Positions 22,291 through 33,631 of a stretch of DNA of 64,000 bases are shown one piece after another. The stretch is from NCBI GenBank assembly GCA_025175895.1, contig JAKLTH010000283.1, positions 1,550,001-1,614,000 of the forward strand, in the 5' to 3' direction. Each line of letters starts with the position of its first letter. Position 1 is the first letter of the stretch. The translations under genes were made by a program, and so were the position numbers. Under the pieces are notes generated by a model. It did no database searches. It was not told the DNA's origin and worked only from the letters and a program-made list of their open reading frames with translations. This stretch comes from Wurfbainia villosa. Its lineage: Eukaryota > Streptophyta > Magnoliopsida > Zingiberales > Zingiberaceae.

Positions 22291-23529
22291 ACGGCTTTCC
22301 CGTTTGTAGTCTATCGGTGCAAAAGATAATTCGTTCATTTTCAATATCCTGTCAATTGATTCTACAGTCAATACAAAAGAAATAAATCATAGAAAATATA
22401 TTACGACAAACCCCCAAAAGACTTCAGCTCCTGGGACAATTTATGCACATTTAGAAGTTAATCTCCAAGACATTTTGAATTCGAACTATGATTCTCTTTG
22501 ATGTGAATGTTTTTTTTTATATCTCTTTCGCCGATAAGTCAAGAAGAGGGTGAGTTCTTACAGGTACAACAATAGTTTTTCTCCTATCAAGATTAATATG
22601 TATCAGATGATCGTCGACGCTCTCAATGACGAACCTTCGATACTTAAATCAGACAAGACATGAAAAAGAGAAAATATATTCAGTACAATAAAAATTGATA
22701 GAGAAGAAGAAAGAGAGTTATCTCTCGTAATTGAAAACATGCAAAAGAAAGAGTCAATTTCCATCAAATATAGAACCGGCCTTGGGAGAGGTCTATTGGA
22801 GCCTTCGCCCGAGGCTCAAAAATTTTAGAACCTATTATAGCTCTTGATTAAGAACTAAAAAATTTAGAGTCCAATATGACTCTTATTTAGGGGTCCAAAT
22901 TTTTAGAGTCGTCCAAGGCCTTTAAATAACCTGGGTAAGCTCGGATGAGAGAGTGATTAGGGGGAAAAAAAAAATCCAAAAAAGATCTCTGAGAAGCTTC
23001 CATCGAACTTTATATTGGACTTCTAATTTCTCCACCGACCAAACTTATCTATCATATATGAATTTTATCAAACTATTAAGGGACAAATTTATGTGAAGTC
23101 TCTATATGCTCTTATATATTTCTTCTTGACTATATGCCGAGGAAATTAAAATATTCCAAATAGATTATCACGTGGACCGCTTGTATATATTCTGAAAGAG
23201 TCATCTGCATACACTCTGAAAGAACCGTATGCATGTATGCACTCGAGAAGAGTCACTTGCATGCATGCATCCGGAAATGATCACCTACATGCATACACTC
23301 GGACATGATGATAGTTCTAGGGAAAAAATAATAATTCTCGGATGGACTCAATAACACTCGAGAAGATCAATCATGTTCGGAAAAGACTTTATTATTCGAC
23401 AAAACTAGATTATATATAGTAAAATTCTTATATAGAAATTTCAAATACCTTCATTTCACTTAGGTCACATTCTAACATATCACTCTTACTACTCCTCCGA
23501 AAATTTTACCACTGCACTCCCTAATTTTA

Positions 23530-23660
23530 TCGATAGTCCCTTGGAGTTTGAGGTCACTCAGTCAGCAAGTTTGCTAACTGCAATGGCTCTTCTTTATCTC
23601 GAACACAACAAAATGCCTATGCTGAGACAATTGCTGTGGCACTGCTTCCCTTCTGATTCA
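23530..23660 (+). pseudogene. Exon-like fragment, family unknown
   Basis: One frame reads PLEFEVTQSASLLTAMALL and then YLEHNKMPMLRQLLWHCFPS, ending at a good GTAAGTG donor near 23660. Composition is exon-like against AT-rich surroundings, but no partner exon was found: the following intron-like DNA runs directly into a solo LTR. It may belong with the relic at 21880-22290. Confidence 0.3.
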
Positions 23661-23727
23661 TGGTAAGTGTTATTTGTGACTTTGTTATATTTTCTGTGTT
23701 CTTTGCATTGGGAAATGAGGTAAAAAA

Positions 23728-24850
23728 TGTTAGATCGTATTAATAAAGAGTGTTAGAGGAGGGGGGGAGGGTTGAATAGCGCACGTAAATTTTTCGTTTT
23801 TTTTTGTTCGATTCAATTAAAACAATAGTAAGAGTAAATACACATCGAAAATATAAATGACAAAGTTTGATTTTACTTGGTTTACAGTCTACCGACTACT
23901 AATCCAAAGTCTTTACGATCCGAGATCGCATATTGAGGACAAATCACTAAATTAGTCTCCTCTTCGTTGGAGATAGGAGACAACGATTACAAAACTTCAA
24001 AAATCTCAAGGTAGAGAGATAACTCCCTCTCCTCGTTACGATAAAAGCTCGTTAAAGAATTGAAATACAATGTTTAAAAATGACGACAAAATGAACTAAT
24101 ACTAACAACTAGGGAAATGGAGGTTGAGCTCATATCGTCGATGTTTCGACAGTACTTCGGCATCGTAGAGTCGTAATAGAAGAGTGGCGTTGCGGGAGCG
24201 TTTCGAAGGTTTGGAATGATTAAAAATGGTGTAAAACACTCCTCATTTTATAGCCTTTCAACCTAGTGAACGTTGAACTTGAGATTCTATCAAAAAGGTC
24301 ACCTCACCCCAAGATAAGGGAATGAAGTTTGACTCTCATCAAAGTTAGAATTTGAATGACAATCAACTAATGAACCCTACCAGCCAACTGTCGACTGCCT
24401 AGCCAGCAGTCGACTGTTGGCTAGGGTATCCAGTTGTAACAACGAGTTAGCTCAAAATGAAAGTAATGAAGGTAAATTTGACAATCACTTACCGTCCGAT
24501 CTCGATCTAGATCTTCCACGGGAAGTCTTAGTCGGATCGCCGCTAAGAACGTCTCCGTACGGAAGATCCGACCTTACATTCACTCACATACATGAGCTTA
24601 TTTTAGGTCCTTTGTGACTTGTAGCTTTGCTTCCGGTCTCCACCTGAATTCTACGACTCCCTCCGAAGTTCTCTCGATGTCGCCCGACCACTATGATTTT
24701 CCGACTCGGAATTCTCCGAGTGTCACTGACCTTCAGCTCAGCTTAATTATTCCTGTACATTTGATTCAATTCGTTAGACAATAATATGATATTAACTTTG
24801 AGTATTTATCATAATCAAAATTCAAGTTCAATTATATATCCAGTGCCTAG
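23728..24850 (-). mobile_element. Diverged Sirevirus-family solo LTR (end eroded)
   Basis: Colinear with the LTR at 6733-7826: TGTTAGATCG start, the G-run followed by GAATAGCG, TTTTACTTGGTTTACAG, GGAGATAGGAG, CTCAAGGTAGAG, the CAGTCGACTG palindrome (24407-24416) and the TATAATCAAAA-type end. No internal domain is present, so it is a solo LTR. The 3' terminus is eroded and no clean target duplication was found. The 66-codon ORF inside (24417-24617) is LTR sequence. Confidence 0.8.
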
Positions 24851-25049
24851 TGCTTTGAGCTTTTCGCTAGATTTGTTGTTGATCGCGGAAGAGGAGAATA
24901 TACAGAATTAATACTAGAAAAAAGTTCCTTTCCCTTGTTGTTGTTATACATGAAAGCTGCCACACCTGCGGAGAAAGCATTTCAATTTGTCACCATTCTT
25001 TACCTGGTTTTTATTTTTATAGTTTAAGGAGTTATCCACTTTAATTTAA

Positions 25050-25640
25050 ATTTAAGAATATTGAATATACTAAAATAATTACTATATTAAATCAAAATTT
25101 TTAAATATTTATGATCAATTTTGTAAATGAATAGAAGGATATGGAGGAGAATATTGGATATGGAGGAGAATATTAAATATTCTTTGTGATAGTAAAGTAA
25201 TTTTTAAAATTAAAAAAAAATTAAAATGATAATTAGATCTGCAATACTATATGGAATTGAATGTTAAACTATGATATGAGTACGTGAGCAAAAGATGATC
25301 GGATGTTTAGATAAATATGTAAACATACAAAGATAAATAAAATAAGAAATAAGAATATTAGAACGAAAGTTAAAATTACACACATTGAGAGAAAATTTTA
25401 AGAGATACATTTAAAATGATATGGATATATATTTAGGCGATCGATAAATGCTCTAGTTAGACGATGAAAAATTATTACAAATATGTAAATCATAGAAAAA
25501 AAACTAAAGAACACTTGATTAGCAATGATAAATTAAAATTAAATTTATTTAAATATAGATGATAAAATATAATAGAGAATAGAGTCTAATGACATTGAAA
25601 GATATATATAATTGATTTCACATAATGGGATAAAATTTAA
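25050..25640 (+). mobile_element. LINE 3' remnant, decayed
   Basis: Same family and orientation as the remnant at 11520-12265, matching from the segment encoding the ORF2 C-terminal region to the AAATTTATTTAAATATAGATGA end. Heavily mutated. Confidence 0.65.
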
Positions 25641-25674
25641 TTGACATTGTATAATTTAAAGAGTTATGCTTAGT

Positions 25675-26062
25675 TGCCCTCATAAGCACGGTGCAATAGC
25701 AAAAGCGGAGAGGTATCCCATAAAAGAACATAGTTTGATCCTCTGCTGCGACATCGATCGACGACGAATTTAGGAAAAATCCATTCAAATAACCTTGGAG
25801 CTTAGGAGTTTGCCAAGTGGACGAAGTATGACTTCAATATTAGACCGTGGTTCAAAGAATAACAACTGTAGAGTCCGGATTGAACTGTAAAAAAATTATG
25901 AATGATTTCTTGATTTACCTTTGGTGGTCGGTGAAAGTCATTTGAACTCCAATCTTACTCAGTTCAGTTGTTGACGAGACATCCCAAAAATCCGTAGAAT
26001 ATGACCAATCACTCTCACAAATTAGTGAGATTGAAAATTCGAATACATTGGTGTCAGTCAAA
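25675..26062 (+). repeat. Dispersed repeat family R390, copy A
   Basis: About 390 bp. It shares the order of words GAACATAGTTTGATCCTCTGCTG, CGACGACGAATTT, TCAGGAGTTT-like, ACGACTTCGATATT-like, ATTGAACTGTAAAAAAATTA and GACGAGACATCC with copies at 44915-45285 (same strand) and 43790-44175 (opposite strand). It ends about 220 bp upstream of the receptor-kinase TATA box. No coding capacity seen. Confidence 0.7.
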
Positions 26063-26284
26063 AAAAAAAATGCATAGCTTAGTTTGTAAAATAGAAATAA
26101 AATACTCCGGAAATTTAGTAATTTAAAAAATAGTTTATTTTATCTTTTATAATTTTTTATGGTGAATTAAAAAAGTGCCTTCTTTATATTTCACCTTGGA
26201 GTCGATGGTATATATTTCTGTGGTCAGATCGACCCGGAACAAGGTAATAGTTTGGTGCAAAATTTATAAGAAGCAAAATAAAAA

Positions 26285-26294
26285 TATATAAATA
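26285..26294 (+). promoter_or_regulatory. TATA box of the LRR receptor-kinase gene
   Basis: TATATAAATA, about 235 bp upstream of the preferred start codon. The implied transcript start near 26320 would place an upstream ATG (26368) inside the leader. Confidence 0.6.
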
Positions 26295-26527
26295 AGAAGG
26301 GGTTTAGAATGAAATTTCCCCCCGTATATTAACAGCTAGCCGAAGACATATCCTTCGACCTGCAGCTATGGGCGTTCCGCCGGGTTCCTCAGCCTTGTTC
26401 CCTCTCCTTTTGTCTTACTTCTCCTCTGTTCTTAGTATTTCTCGTCCTCCTTTGTCCTCCCCTGCCTCCCTCCACGCCCATAATTCACCTCCACCGCCTC
26501 CCTCCACCACCCATGCACCAAGCCGCC

Positions 26528-28583
26528 ATGGCCGAACACTGTCCCTTCTTCTTCTTCTTCTTCCTCCTCCTCTTCCTTTTCTCGGCCGTGCGCGCCGACG
26601 ACGAAGGCCGCATTCTCCTCGAATTCAAGTCCAAGCTTACTTCCGACCGCCTCGGCGGGCCCCTGGCCGACTGGGGCCCCACCAATGGTCCCGGCCCCTG
26701 CGCCGCCAACTGGACCGGCGTCCGCTGCAAGAATGGCCGCGTCTTCACGCTCCAGCTCCAGGACTTGGGCCTCTCCGGCAACGTCAGCCTCGAGGTCCTC
26801 GCGGGCCTTCCGGATCTCCGATCCCTCAGCATCAGCAACAACAACTTCTTGGGGCCCATCCCCAACCTGTCCGCGCTGCCGGAGCTCAAATTTGCCTACC
26901 TATGGATGAACCGGTTCTCCGGCGAGGTTCCCGACGGCATGTTCGCGGCCAATCGAGGTCTGAAGACGTTGTGGCTGGCGCAGAACAACTTCTCTGGCAG
27001 GATCCCGAGCTCCCTGACGGCGCCCAGGAAGCTCACCCAGCTGCGGCTCGACGGCAACCACTTCGACGGGCCCATACCGGAGCTCTGGCAGCCGGATCTC
27101 AACCTCGTCAACGTCTCTTACAACGACCTGCAAGGCTCCATCCCCGGCCGACTGAGCGCCATGGATGCAGCCTTGTTTGCAGGTGATCAACTCTCTTCCA
27201 ATACATTAAAATAAAAAAAAACTTTTTTTTTTCCTTCACACATCAAATTCTTAGTCTAATTCCTCAGGCAATCCTAATCTTTGCGGTTCACCACTCAGTA
27301 AGGAATGCCCTAAACCATCAAAGAAGAAGCTCTCGTCCGGACTCTTTATCGCCATAACATTGATAGCAGTAGCTGCCTTCCTCGTACTTGTGGGACTGAT
27401 TAGCTTCTTCCTCCGTCGACGGAAGAAACCCACTGAAACTGTCACTGCAACCACTGCAATATCCAATCAACTTCAGACCAACAAGACTGCAACAATTAAG
27501 CATTTGGCGGCTGATCGGATGGAGCTCGGATTAGTCGAGTACCACGACCGAGCGGCCGAGACGGCGACGCAGGCCCCTAAGGAGAAGGGCAAGCTGTCGT
27601 TCCTCGTGGAAGGCAGGGAGGACTTCGAGCTCGACGACCTACTCAGAGCCTCCGCCGAAGCTTTCGGCAATGGCAACTTGGGATCCTCCTACAAGGCCAC
27701 CCTCCTCGACGGCCAAACGGTGATCGTGAAGAGGTTCAAGGAGATGAACGCAATGGGGAGAGAGGAGTTCGAGGAGCACCTGAGAAGGCTGGGGAGGCTG
27801 TCGCACCCCAATTTGTTGCCTCTGCTGGCCTACTGCTACAGGAAGGAAGACAAGATGTTGATCTCCAATTACAACCCCAGCGGAAGCTTGGCGGACATGC
27901 TACACGGTAGTCATGGTCCTTCTCGAGTTTCGCCATTGAACTGGCCTCTGAGGTTAAAGATCATTAGAGGAGTAGCGCGGGGCCTCGCTTACCTGTACGA
28001 GGAGCTGCCGGAGCTGATCGTTCCTCACGGCCACCTCAAGTCCCCGAACGTGTTGCTGAATCCCCAATGCGAGCCCCTGCTCACAGACTACGCCCTCATG
28101 CCGATGCTCAACCGGGTGTTCGCTGCGGAGGCCATGGTGGCTTACAAGGCTCCGGAGTGCGCCGGCCAGCACGGAAAGCCTTGCCGGAAGAGCGACGTCT
28201 GGAGCTTGGGAATCCTGATACTCGAGATCCTGACCGGTAAGTTCCCGGCCAGTCATTTGAAGCAGGGAAGAACAGGCACGGACTTGGCGAGGTGGGTGAA
28301 CTCGGTGGTGAGGGAGGAGTGGACAGGGGAAGTGTTCGACACGAGCATGAAGGGCACCAAGAACTGCGAAGGGGAGATGCTGAAGCTGTTGCAGGTAGGA
28401 ATGGCATGCTGCGAGGTGGACGTGGTCAAGAGGTTGAGCTTGGAGGTGGCGCTCGCGAGGATCGAAAGCTTGAAGGAGAGGGAGAGCGATGCTGAGAATT
28501 CCTCCATTATCAGCGACGCTGAAGCTTTTTCTTCCAAAGCGATGACGACTGAAGACGAACTCTCTTTCTCCATCAATAACTGA
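26528..28583 (+). CDS. LRR-III receptor-like kinase, pollen-receptor-kinase (PRK) type, probable pseudokinase
   Basis: Two exons, 26528-27182 and 27268-28583, join in phase to 656 residues. Start chosen at 26528 (GCCGCCATGG context); an in-frame ATG lies at 26513. Signal peptide about 1-23 with a Phe/Leu core, then the LRRNT with WTGVRC, about five LRRs (66-210), and a juxtamembrane cysteine pair (C224, C232). The membrane segment is about 243-267 with an RRRKK stop. The kinase-like domain is about 346-620. The glycine loop GNGNLGSSY (352-360) and lysine K373 are present. The HRD position reads HGH (472-474) and DFG reads DYA (492-494), so catalytic aspartates are missing, as is usual for plant PRK1-5. 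Those proteins act at the plasma membrane with ROP-GEFs in pollen-tube growth; pollen expression here is inference. Confidence 0.93.
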
Positions 28584-28739
28584 AAACGTTCAGGGCACGT
28601 GCGAGCCAGGTTGAATTTCAGTGTCAGGGAACACAAACCACCATTACCTTTTACCTTTCGGATTACTCGAGTGTTATAGCACAGTTTATAAAATAAATAT
28701 CAGTTTGTTTTATTTATTTATTTTTCAGTTTGTTAAACA
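28584..28739 (+). other. Probable 3' UTR of the receptor-kinase gene
   Basis: Follows the TGA stop. No coding sequence. AT content rises sharply after 28690. Confidence 0.4.
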
Positions 28740-29370
28740 ATTGTCTATTAGACGGTGTTGGGTAGATCGTAATTTATCTTCTAATATAATTCAGATTATA
28801 TTATAAGATTGATTATTTTATTTATTATCGTTTTAAAATTGTAATATAATCTAGATTATAAAAATCATTAAAATTTTGTAATCTAAATTACAAAATAAAA
28901 TCTACGTAATCTGATTACATTGTAAGTCGTAATCTGAAAAGTATTGAATGTTTAACAATCAAAGTCAATCGTTGTCGGCACTGATCGGTCGATCGTTGTC
29001 GTCGACCGACTTGTCGTTGATCGTTGATTGTCGCCATCGTCGATCGGTCGTCAATCGTCAACGATCGAATTAACCGACGACGACATGACCACGATCGGCG
29101 ATCGATAATCGCGACTAACCATCGACCGATCCATCGCCGCTACCAATCGTCGGTCGATCATTGGTGACGGCCCGATCGACTATCGTTGTTATCGTCGTCG
29201 TCGAACCATTCCTACCGTTTTTGTAATGGATATCAAACAAAAGAATATAATCATCTTTGTAATTCAAAATTACATACAATTTTTATTCAAATATAATAAT
29301 ATAATTAAAATTATATTATATTAGATTACATTACATGGATTACATTATGGTATATCAAATACATCGTTAG
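28740..29370. repeat. CGATCG-rich dispersed repeat, copy 2 (reverse of copy 1)
   Basis: A central stretch (about 28970-29215) dominated by GATCG, CGTCG and GTCGACCG words is flanked on both sides by AT-rich arms containing TAATCTGATTACAT- and GATTACATTACATGGATTACAT-type words. The arms match the flank at 20820-20990 in reverse orientation. The two outer arms also resemble each other, so a foldback element is possible. Confidence 0.5.
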
Positions 29371-30029
29371 TGTTAAAAATTTAAAATGACGCCTCTTATT
29401 ATTATTTTTATCGAAAAATATTTTTTCAAAGAAGTTAAAATATCACTCTGATAAATTTTGTATAACCTTTATTTCAATAATATTATATTATGTGCTAACT
29501 ATAATCGATTTAATTTAATAAAAAAATAGTATACGCTGGTATTGGTATTTTTATATCAAAATTATTATAATAGCTATTAGATTACTATAGCAACTATGCC
29601 ATAGTTGATATATTATTACATCGGTTATAATTTAGTAGTGATTTTTGACTAAGTTAAAATTATTTTAATTTAGGTTAATAGAAGAGTATTTTAAAATAAT
29701 AATGCTTTATGTATACTGATTTTATTTTATTTTTCGATAATATAGATGTCCAAAATTTATTTAATTATTTGAAAATAAATAATTTTACCCTAATTATCTA
29801 CCGAATAAATCTAGAATATAATTTATACATTTTCAAAAGTTGACCTCTAAAATAATTTTCTCATTTACCGTTCTAATGAGTTCAATTGTGCAAGAGAGTG
29901 ATTATTCATATCCCATCAAACATTATACCTATCTTAATTTTTATAAAACCTCTAAAATACACTGTCTCCGCCCTCGAGCACCACAATCCCAAGCACTCAC
30001 ACCCACGCTTGAGCATCCATTGTCGTTCA
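29371..30029. other. AT-rich intergenic spacer
   Basis: No gene seen. The ORF at 29840-30085 is not of protein-like composition. Confidence 0.4.
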
Positions 30030-30495
30030 ATATTGTCATTGAACGGTCGAATTTTGATCGAAATTTGACTGATGTCAGAATTTGATCGGACTCCAATCGA
30101 ATTACGGTCGAAATCCACGGTCAGTGTGACCGCCAACATTTGCGGCTGTTGAGCCTACAATGGCAATAGATTCCAACTGCAGTTTAAGCAAACTCTGACA
30201 CCGATTGGATCGCAATTTAATTTCAATCGAATTGCGATCAAAATTCACTGTGATCATGGCCGCTGGTGGTAGATTTTGATCGCATTCGATCGAAATTCGA
30301 TCGTGATTTGGTTGGACTACAATCTGATTTGGATCGAATTGCAGTCGGAATTGATCATGATTACAATCACAATATTGGCGCACACAATGACGATGATTTT
30401 CGATCGTAATTTGATCGAAATCCAATCGCAGTATAATCATATTCCAATATTAGTCGGATCATGGTCAAATTCAGATCGAAATTCAATCGCTTGAT
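30030..30495. repeat. Degenerate tandem repeat of AATT/GATCGAAATTCGATCG units
   Basis: About 460 bp built of imperfect, palindrome-rich units such as GATCGAAATTCGATCG, GATCGCAATTTAATTTC and TCGAATTACGGTCG. No constant period. A similar short piece occurs at 56615-56670 beside an (AT)n run. Confidence 0.6.
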
Positions 30496-30764
30496 CACAA
30501 TAACGAACGATTGCTCGGGCATAAAAAAAAAAAATGAAAGTGAGAAAGAACATTTTTAAAATTTTTATAAAAAATGAGATGTACATGGGTGGATAGCCGC
30601 TCCTTTTGAGCAAAGGGAAACCCTTTGAATCCGTCCGGCACCCGACCCAATTTTTGAACTCAGAGATAAGTCGTTCATTCGAATCAGAACACCGACTGCT
30701 CCCTACAGATTTACTCTCCCCTTTTCCCCTTGGTGGCTATTTCTTAGGTTGGACGGACGTCCAC

Positions 30765-32256
30765 AAATATGTTGGAGATTTGACGCTGCTAGAGAGGGGG
30801 TGAATAGCGTTGTGATCGTACGAAGATGGAATTCGATCGTGATCATGTCTACAATTTCGTTAGCGCAGTGGAATATAGAAATGAAAGCAATAACGAAATA
30901 CAAACAATCACGAACACAAACACAACATGAGATATAACATGGTTCGGAATCGAACGGTTCCTACTCCACGGATCGAGCTCTAAAGAACCCTAGTGATGCA
31001 CACGCACTCACTAATCAATAATAACTCCTTCTCGGAACAATCCGGAGGCGGAGAAACCTCGTACAAGGATTACACTAAGTAATACACAAGATACAAGCAA
31101 ATACAAGTAAGAAATACAATGCAAGTAAAGGAAAAACAATTTTACAAGAGCTTTGGATTGCTTGATCTTTGATTGCCTTGAACTAGCTTTGAAGGACTGT
31201 AAAGCACCAACTTCCCCCTTCAATTTCGCCCAAGAAAATCGCTACTAAAACCCTTCTTCCGAGCTGCCTTTATAACCTGCGTCGGGCTGGATTTTCGCCT
31301 ATCAGTCGACTGACATAAGTCACCAGTCGACTGATGTCACTATTGTCGTGAGACAATGGATCGATCCACACTGGAAAAACTCCAACGGATCTCTTGGCGA
31401 TCATTAACGCTCGTAAGTCGCCCGATCGGCCACGGAGCGCTCCATGCTCGACACTGACCGGGCGATCGATTGCCATCCTCAATCGACGCAGAGCATTTTC
31501 AGCCTCAAGCTGGCAGTCGAACTCAAGTCGACTCACGGCAGTCGAACCGGCCATAATGTCAGTCGACTGCCAACCTCAAGAATGAGATTTTAACCCAAGT
31601 ATGGTGCTCCCATACTTGCTAGACCACCCTTAGCCTAGACCTAAGCCTTCTAGCCACCTCCATCAGCCTCACGTCTCTCGGATCCCTCCAAGTCATCCAT
31701 GACTTGTTCATCCATCGCGCTAGCCTCCAGGTGCTTCCCTCGGCTATTGTCATGCTAACGGTGTCTACACCGCCAAGGCACATTGGACTTACGCCGCCAA
31801 GACTCCGCTTGGACTTTACGCCGCCAACCATTGGTCTTATGCTGCCAAGACTCCCGCTTGGACTTTACGCTGCCAATATCAAACCCTTGGACTTCTCAAA
31901 TGCCAAGTACTCAAGACTTGGACTTTCCTTGCCAACCCATGTTGGACTTTACATTGCCAAGACCCATGCTTGGACTTTTCTTGCCAACCCACGTTGGACT
32001 TTACATTGCCAAGACCCTTGCTTGAACTTTTGCATTGCCAAGACCCATGCTTGGACTTTTCATGTGTCAAGTGTCCCACTTGGACTTTTCATGTCAAGTA
32101 CTCAAGACTTGGACTTTACCAAATGCCAAGTGTTCCACTTGGACTTTCCCATGACAATTACATTGTCATATGTTTTTGTCGAAACATCAAAACATCACTC
32201 GAGTCAAACTCGAGTCCTGGTCAATCGTGACCTGGGCCGATTGCACCAACAAAATA
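30765..32256. mobile_element. Solo LTR (1,482 bp) with perfect 5-bp target-site duplication
   Basis: TGTTGG at 30770 and CCAACA ending at 32251 bound the element. Direct repeats AAATA flank it (30765-30769, 32252-32256). It has the GAGAGGGGGTGAATAGCG word near the start, as in the Sirevirus LTRs above, three exact CAGTCGACTG palindromes (31303, 31324, 31560), and an internal minisatellite. No internal retrotransposon domain is present, so it is a solo LTR left by LTR-LTR recombination. ORFs within it (31704-32282 etc.) come from the minisatellite. Confidence 0.92.
31760..32160. repeat. Minisatellite inside the solo LTR
   Basis: Repeated TTGGACTTT plus variable spacer plus GCCAAG units. Short units are about 26-33 bp and a double unit is about 52 bp (clear pair at about 31918-31969 and 31970-32021). 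About ten TTGGACTTT copies. Confidence 0.85.
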
Positions 32257-33010
32257 GAGTTGTCAAACGGACCAATCTATGATAAAGCGGGTCATTTCAT
32301 TATAAATTTAATATTTAGCAGAGAAGGACGGAGTCAACTCGTCATCTTGGCGGATTAAAAAAATTTCAATCTAACCCAACTCAAGACGGTTACGGATTAG
32401 GCGGGCCAATCCGCGTGATATAAAAATTAAAAAAATATATCTAAAATTACTGAGGTATTGAGAGCTTGAGTCAATGATCTGTAAGACAAATGAGGTGTCA
32501 TGATTAAAAAAAATCAACATTTAAAGTAATTAAAATTTTATAATTGAGATTCAATTATCGACCTATAAAATTTAGTACCGATGTTTTTAATTATTTTCCA
32601 ATGTTTTAAAATATCTAAATTTTGATAATATATAAATGTAAATTTTTGCTCTTTAAAATATAAATTCAATTAAAATTTTCTAGTCTGGGTAATTAGTTGA
32701 TTTTGATATGTCATTATTTTATATATCGATTAGAATAATAGTGATAAGATAATATAAAACAATTAGAGTATAAAAAAAATAAAGTACTTATTAAATAATT
32801 TTTTATTCTTTTCTCTCAACTTCTTTTATACTTTGTTGAGGTGTATGTGTGATAGAAGAAGATTTTGATAGTGAAAAATTTATCTTTGTTAATATTAAAA
32901 TATTGAAAAAAAAACTTATATGATTTTATTTTCATATGTTCATTTTTTTGACATTTCTCAATTTGCGGGCCAACCCATATCCACGGTGGCCTGATCCGTC
33001 TAGATCCGCA
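32255..33010 (+). repeat. Dispersed non-coding element T1, copy A
   Basis: Begins TAGAGTTGTCAAACGG and is colinear over about 750 bp with 58783-59425: GGCGGGCCAA, AATTACTGAGGTATTGAG-like, CATGATTAAAAAAA, TTGAGGTGTATG and GCGGGCCAACCC. The TAGAGYTGTCAA start resembles hAT-type MITE termini, but no matching far terminus was found. Its first two bases (TA) lie within the solo LTR's AAATA target. Confidence 0.65.
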
Positions 33011-33127
33011 ATTCGCACGGGTCCATAGTAGCCGAGGTGTAAACATGGTTGTCTCCGAGTACCACGTCGAGGCTATCCGGATCCAAGAGATCCTTGAACG
33101 CATTGGCCTTTCGCTCGAGCAAATCGA
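33011..33127 (-). pseudogene. Exon-like fragment, family unknown
   Basis: After a TTGTTCCAG acceptor on the minus strand, a 40-codon GC-rich frame reads LLERKANAFKDLLDPDSLD then VVLGDNHVYTSATMDPCEL, then TAG. It is embedded in AT-rich DNA at the edge of repeat T1, so a captured or orphaned exon fits. No function is proposed. Confidence 0.3.
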
Positions 33128-33520
33128 TCCTGGAACAATTAGTCATTAACTTTTCAAAATAATTATTTTTAAAAATGATTGATTCAATATTATAAAAAAA
33201 ATATTGATCATTAAAATAAATTTGAAAATGTTCACCCTTTTTATAGATTAAAGGAAAATATTATGTAATAAATAATAGTTGAGAATTGAAATTTAATTAG
33301 TACAATGATAAAATTATTTCAATGAATAAGGATCCATCATTTTAAAGGTATAAATTTTTTTTAAATGTCTATTTTTAAAAATTGAGTAAAAAAAAATATA
33401 TTTTTTTATTTAGATGTGAAATCGATGAATGATGTTGAAATGAGCGCATCAAGAATTGAAATTTGATATTTGATAAAAAAAAAAAAATTCAATCTTAGCT
33501 TAATAAAATAAGGATTAAAG
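33128..33520. other. AT-rich spacer and presumed promoter of the RCB-like gene
   Basis: No ORF. The start site of the downstream gene should lie near its end, but no clear TATA box stands out. Confidence 0.4.
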
Positions 33521-33631
33521 GTGAAGCTCAGTTCGGCTAGAAGGTTTCCGGTGACATCCGCTCGCGTTATCTTGTTGGCCTCGCCGTCTTGTGGTTTGGA
33601 GCGGGAAATACACGTTGCAGTACACTCCCAC

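Noticed and set aside
23160..23320. Array of GCATGCATGC/ATACACTCGG units as a regulatory RY-element cluster
   Set aside because: Units are irregular and no promoter is adjacent; probably a degenerate minisatellite.
30906..31223. Small ORFs at the left of the solo LTR
   Set aside because: Inside the LTR with proved ends and duplications; no protein-like motifs.
31704..32282. 192-codon ORF in the solo LTR
   Set aside because: Produced by the TTGGACTTT minisatellite; no family similarity, repeats visible in the translation.
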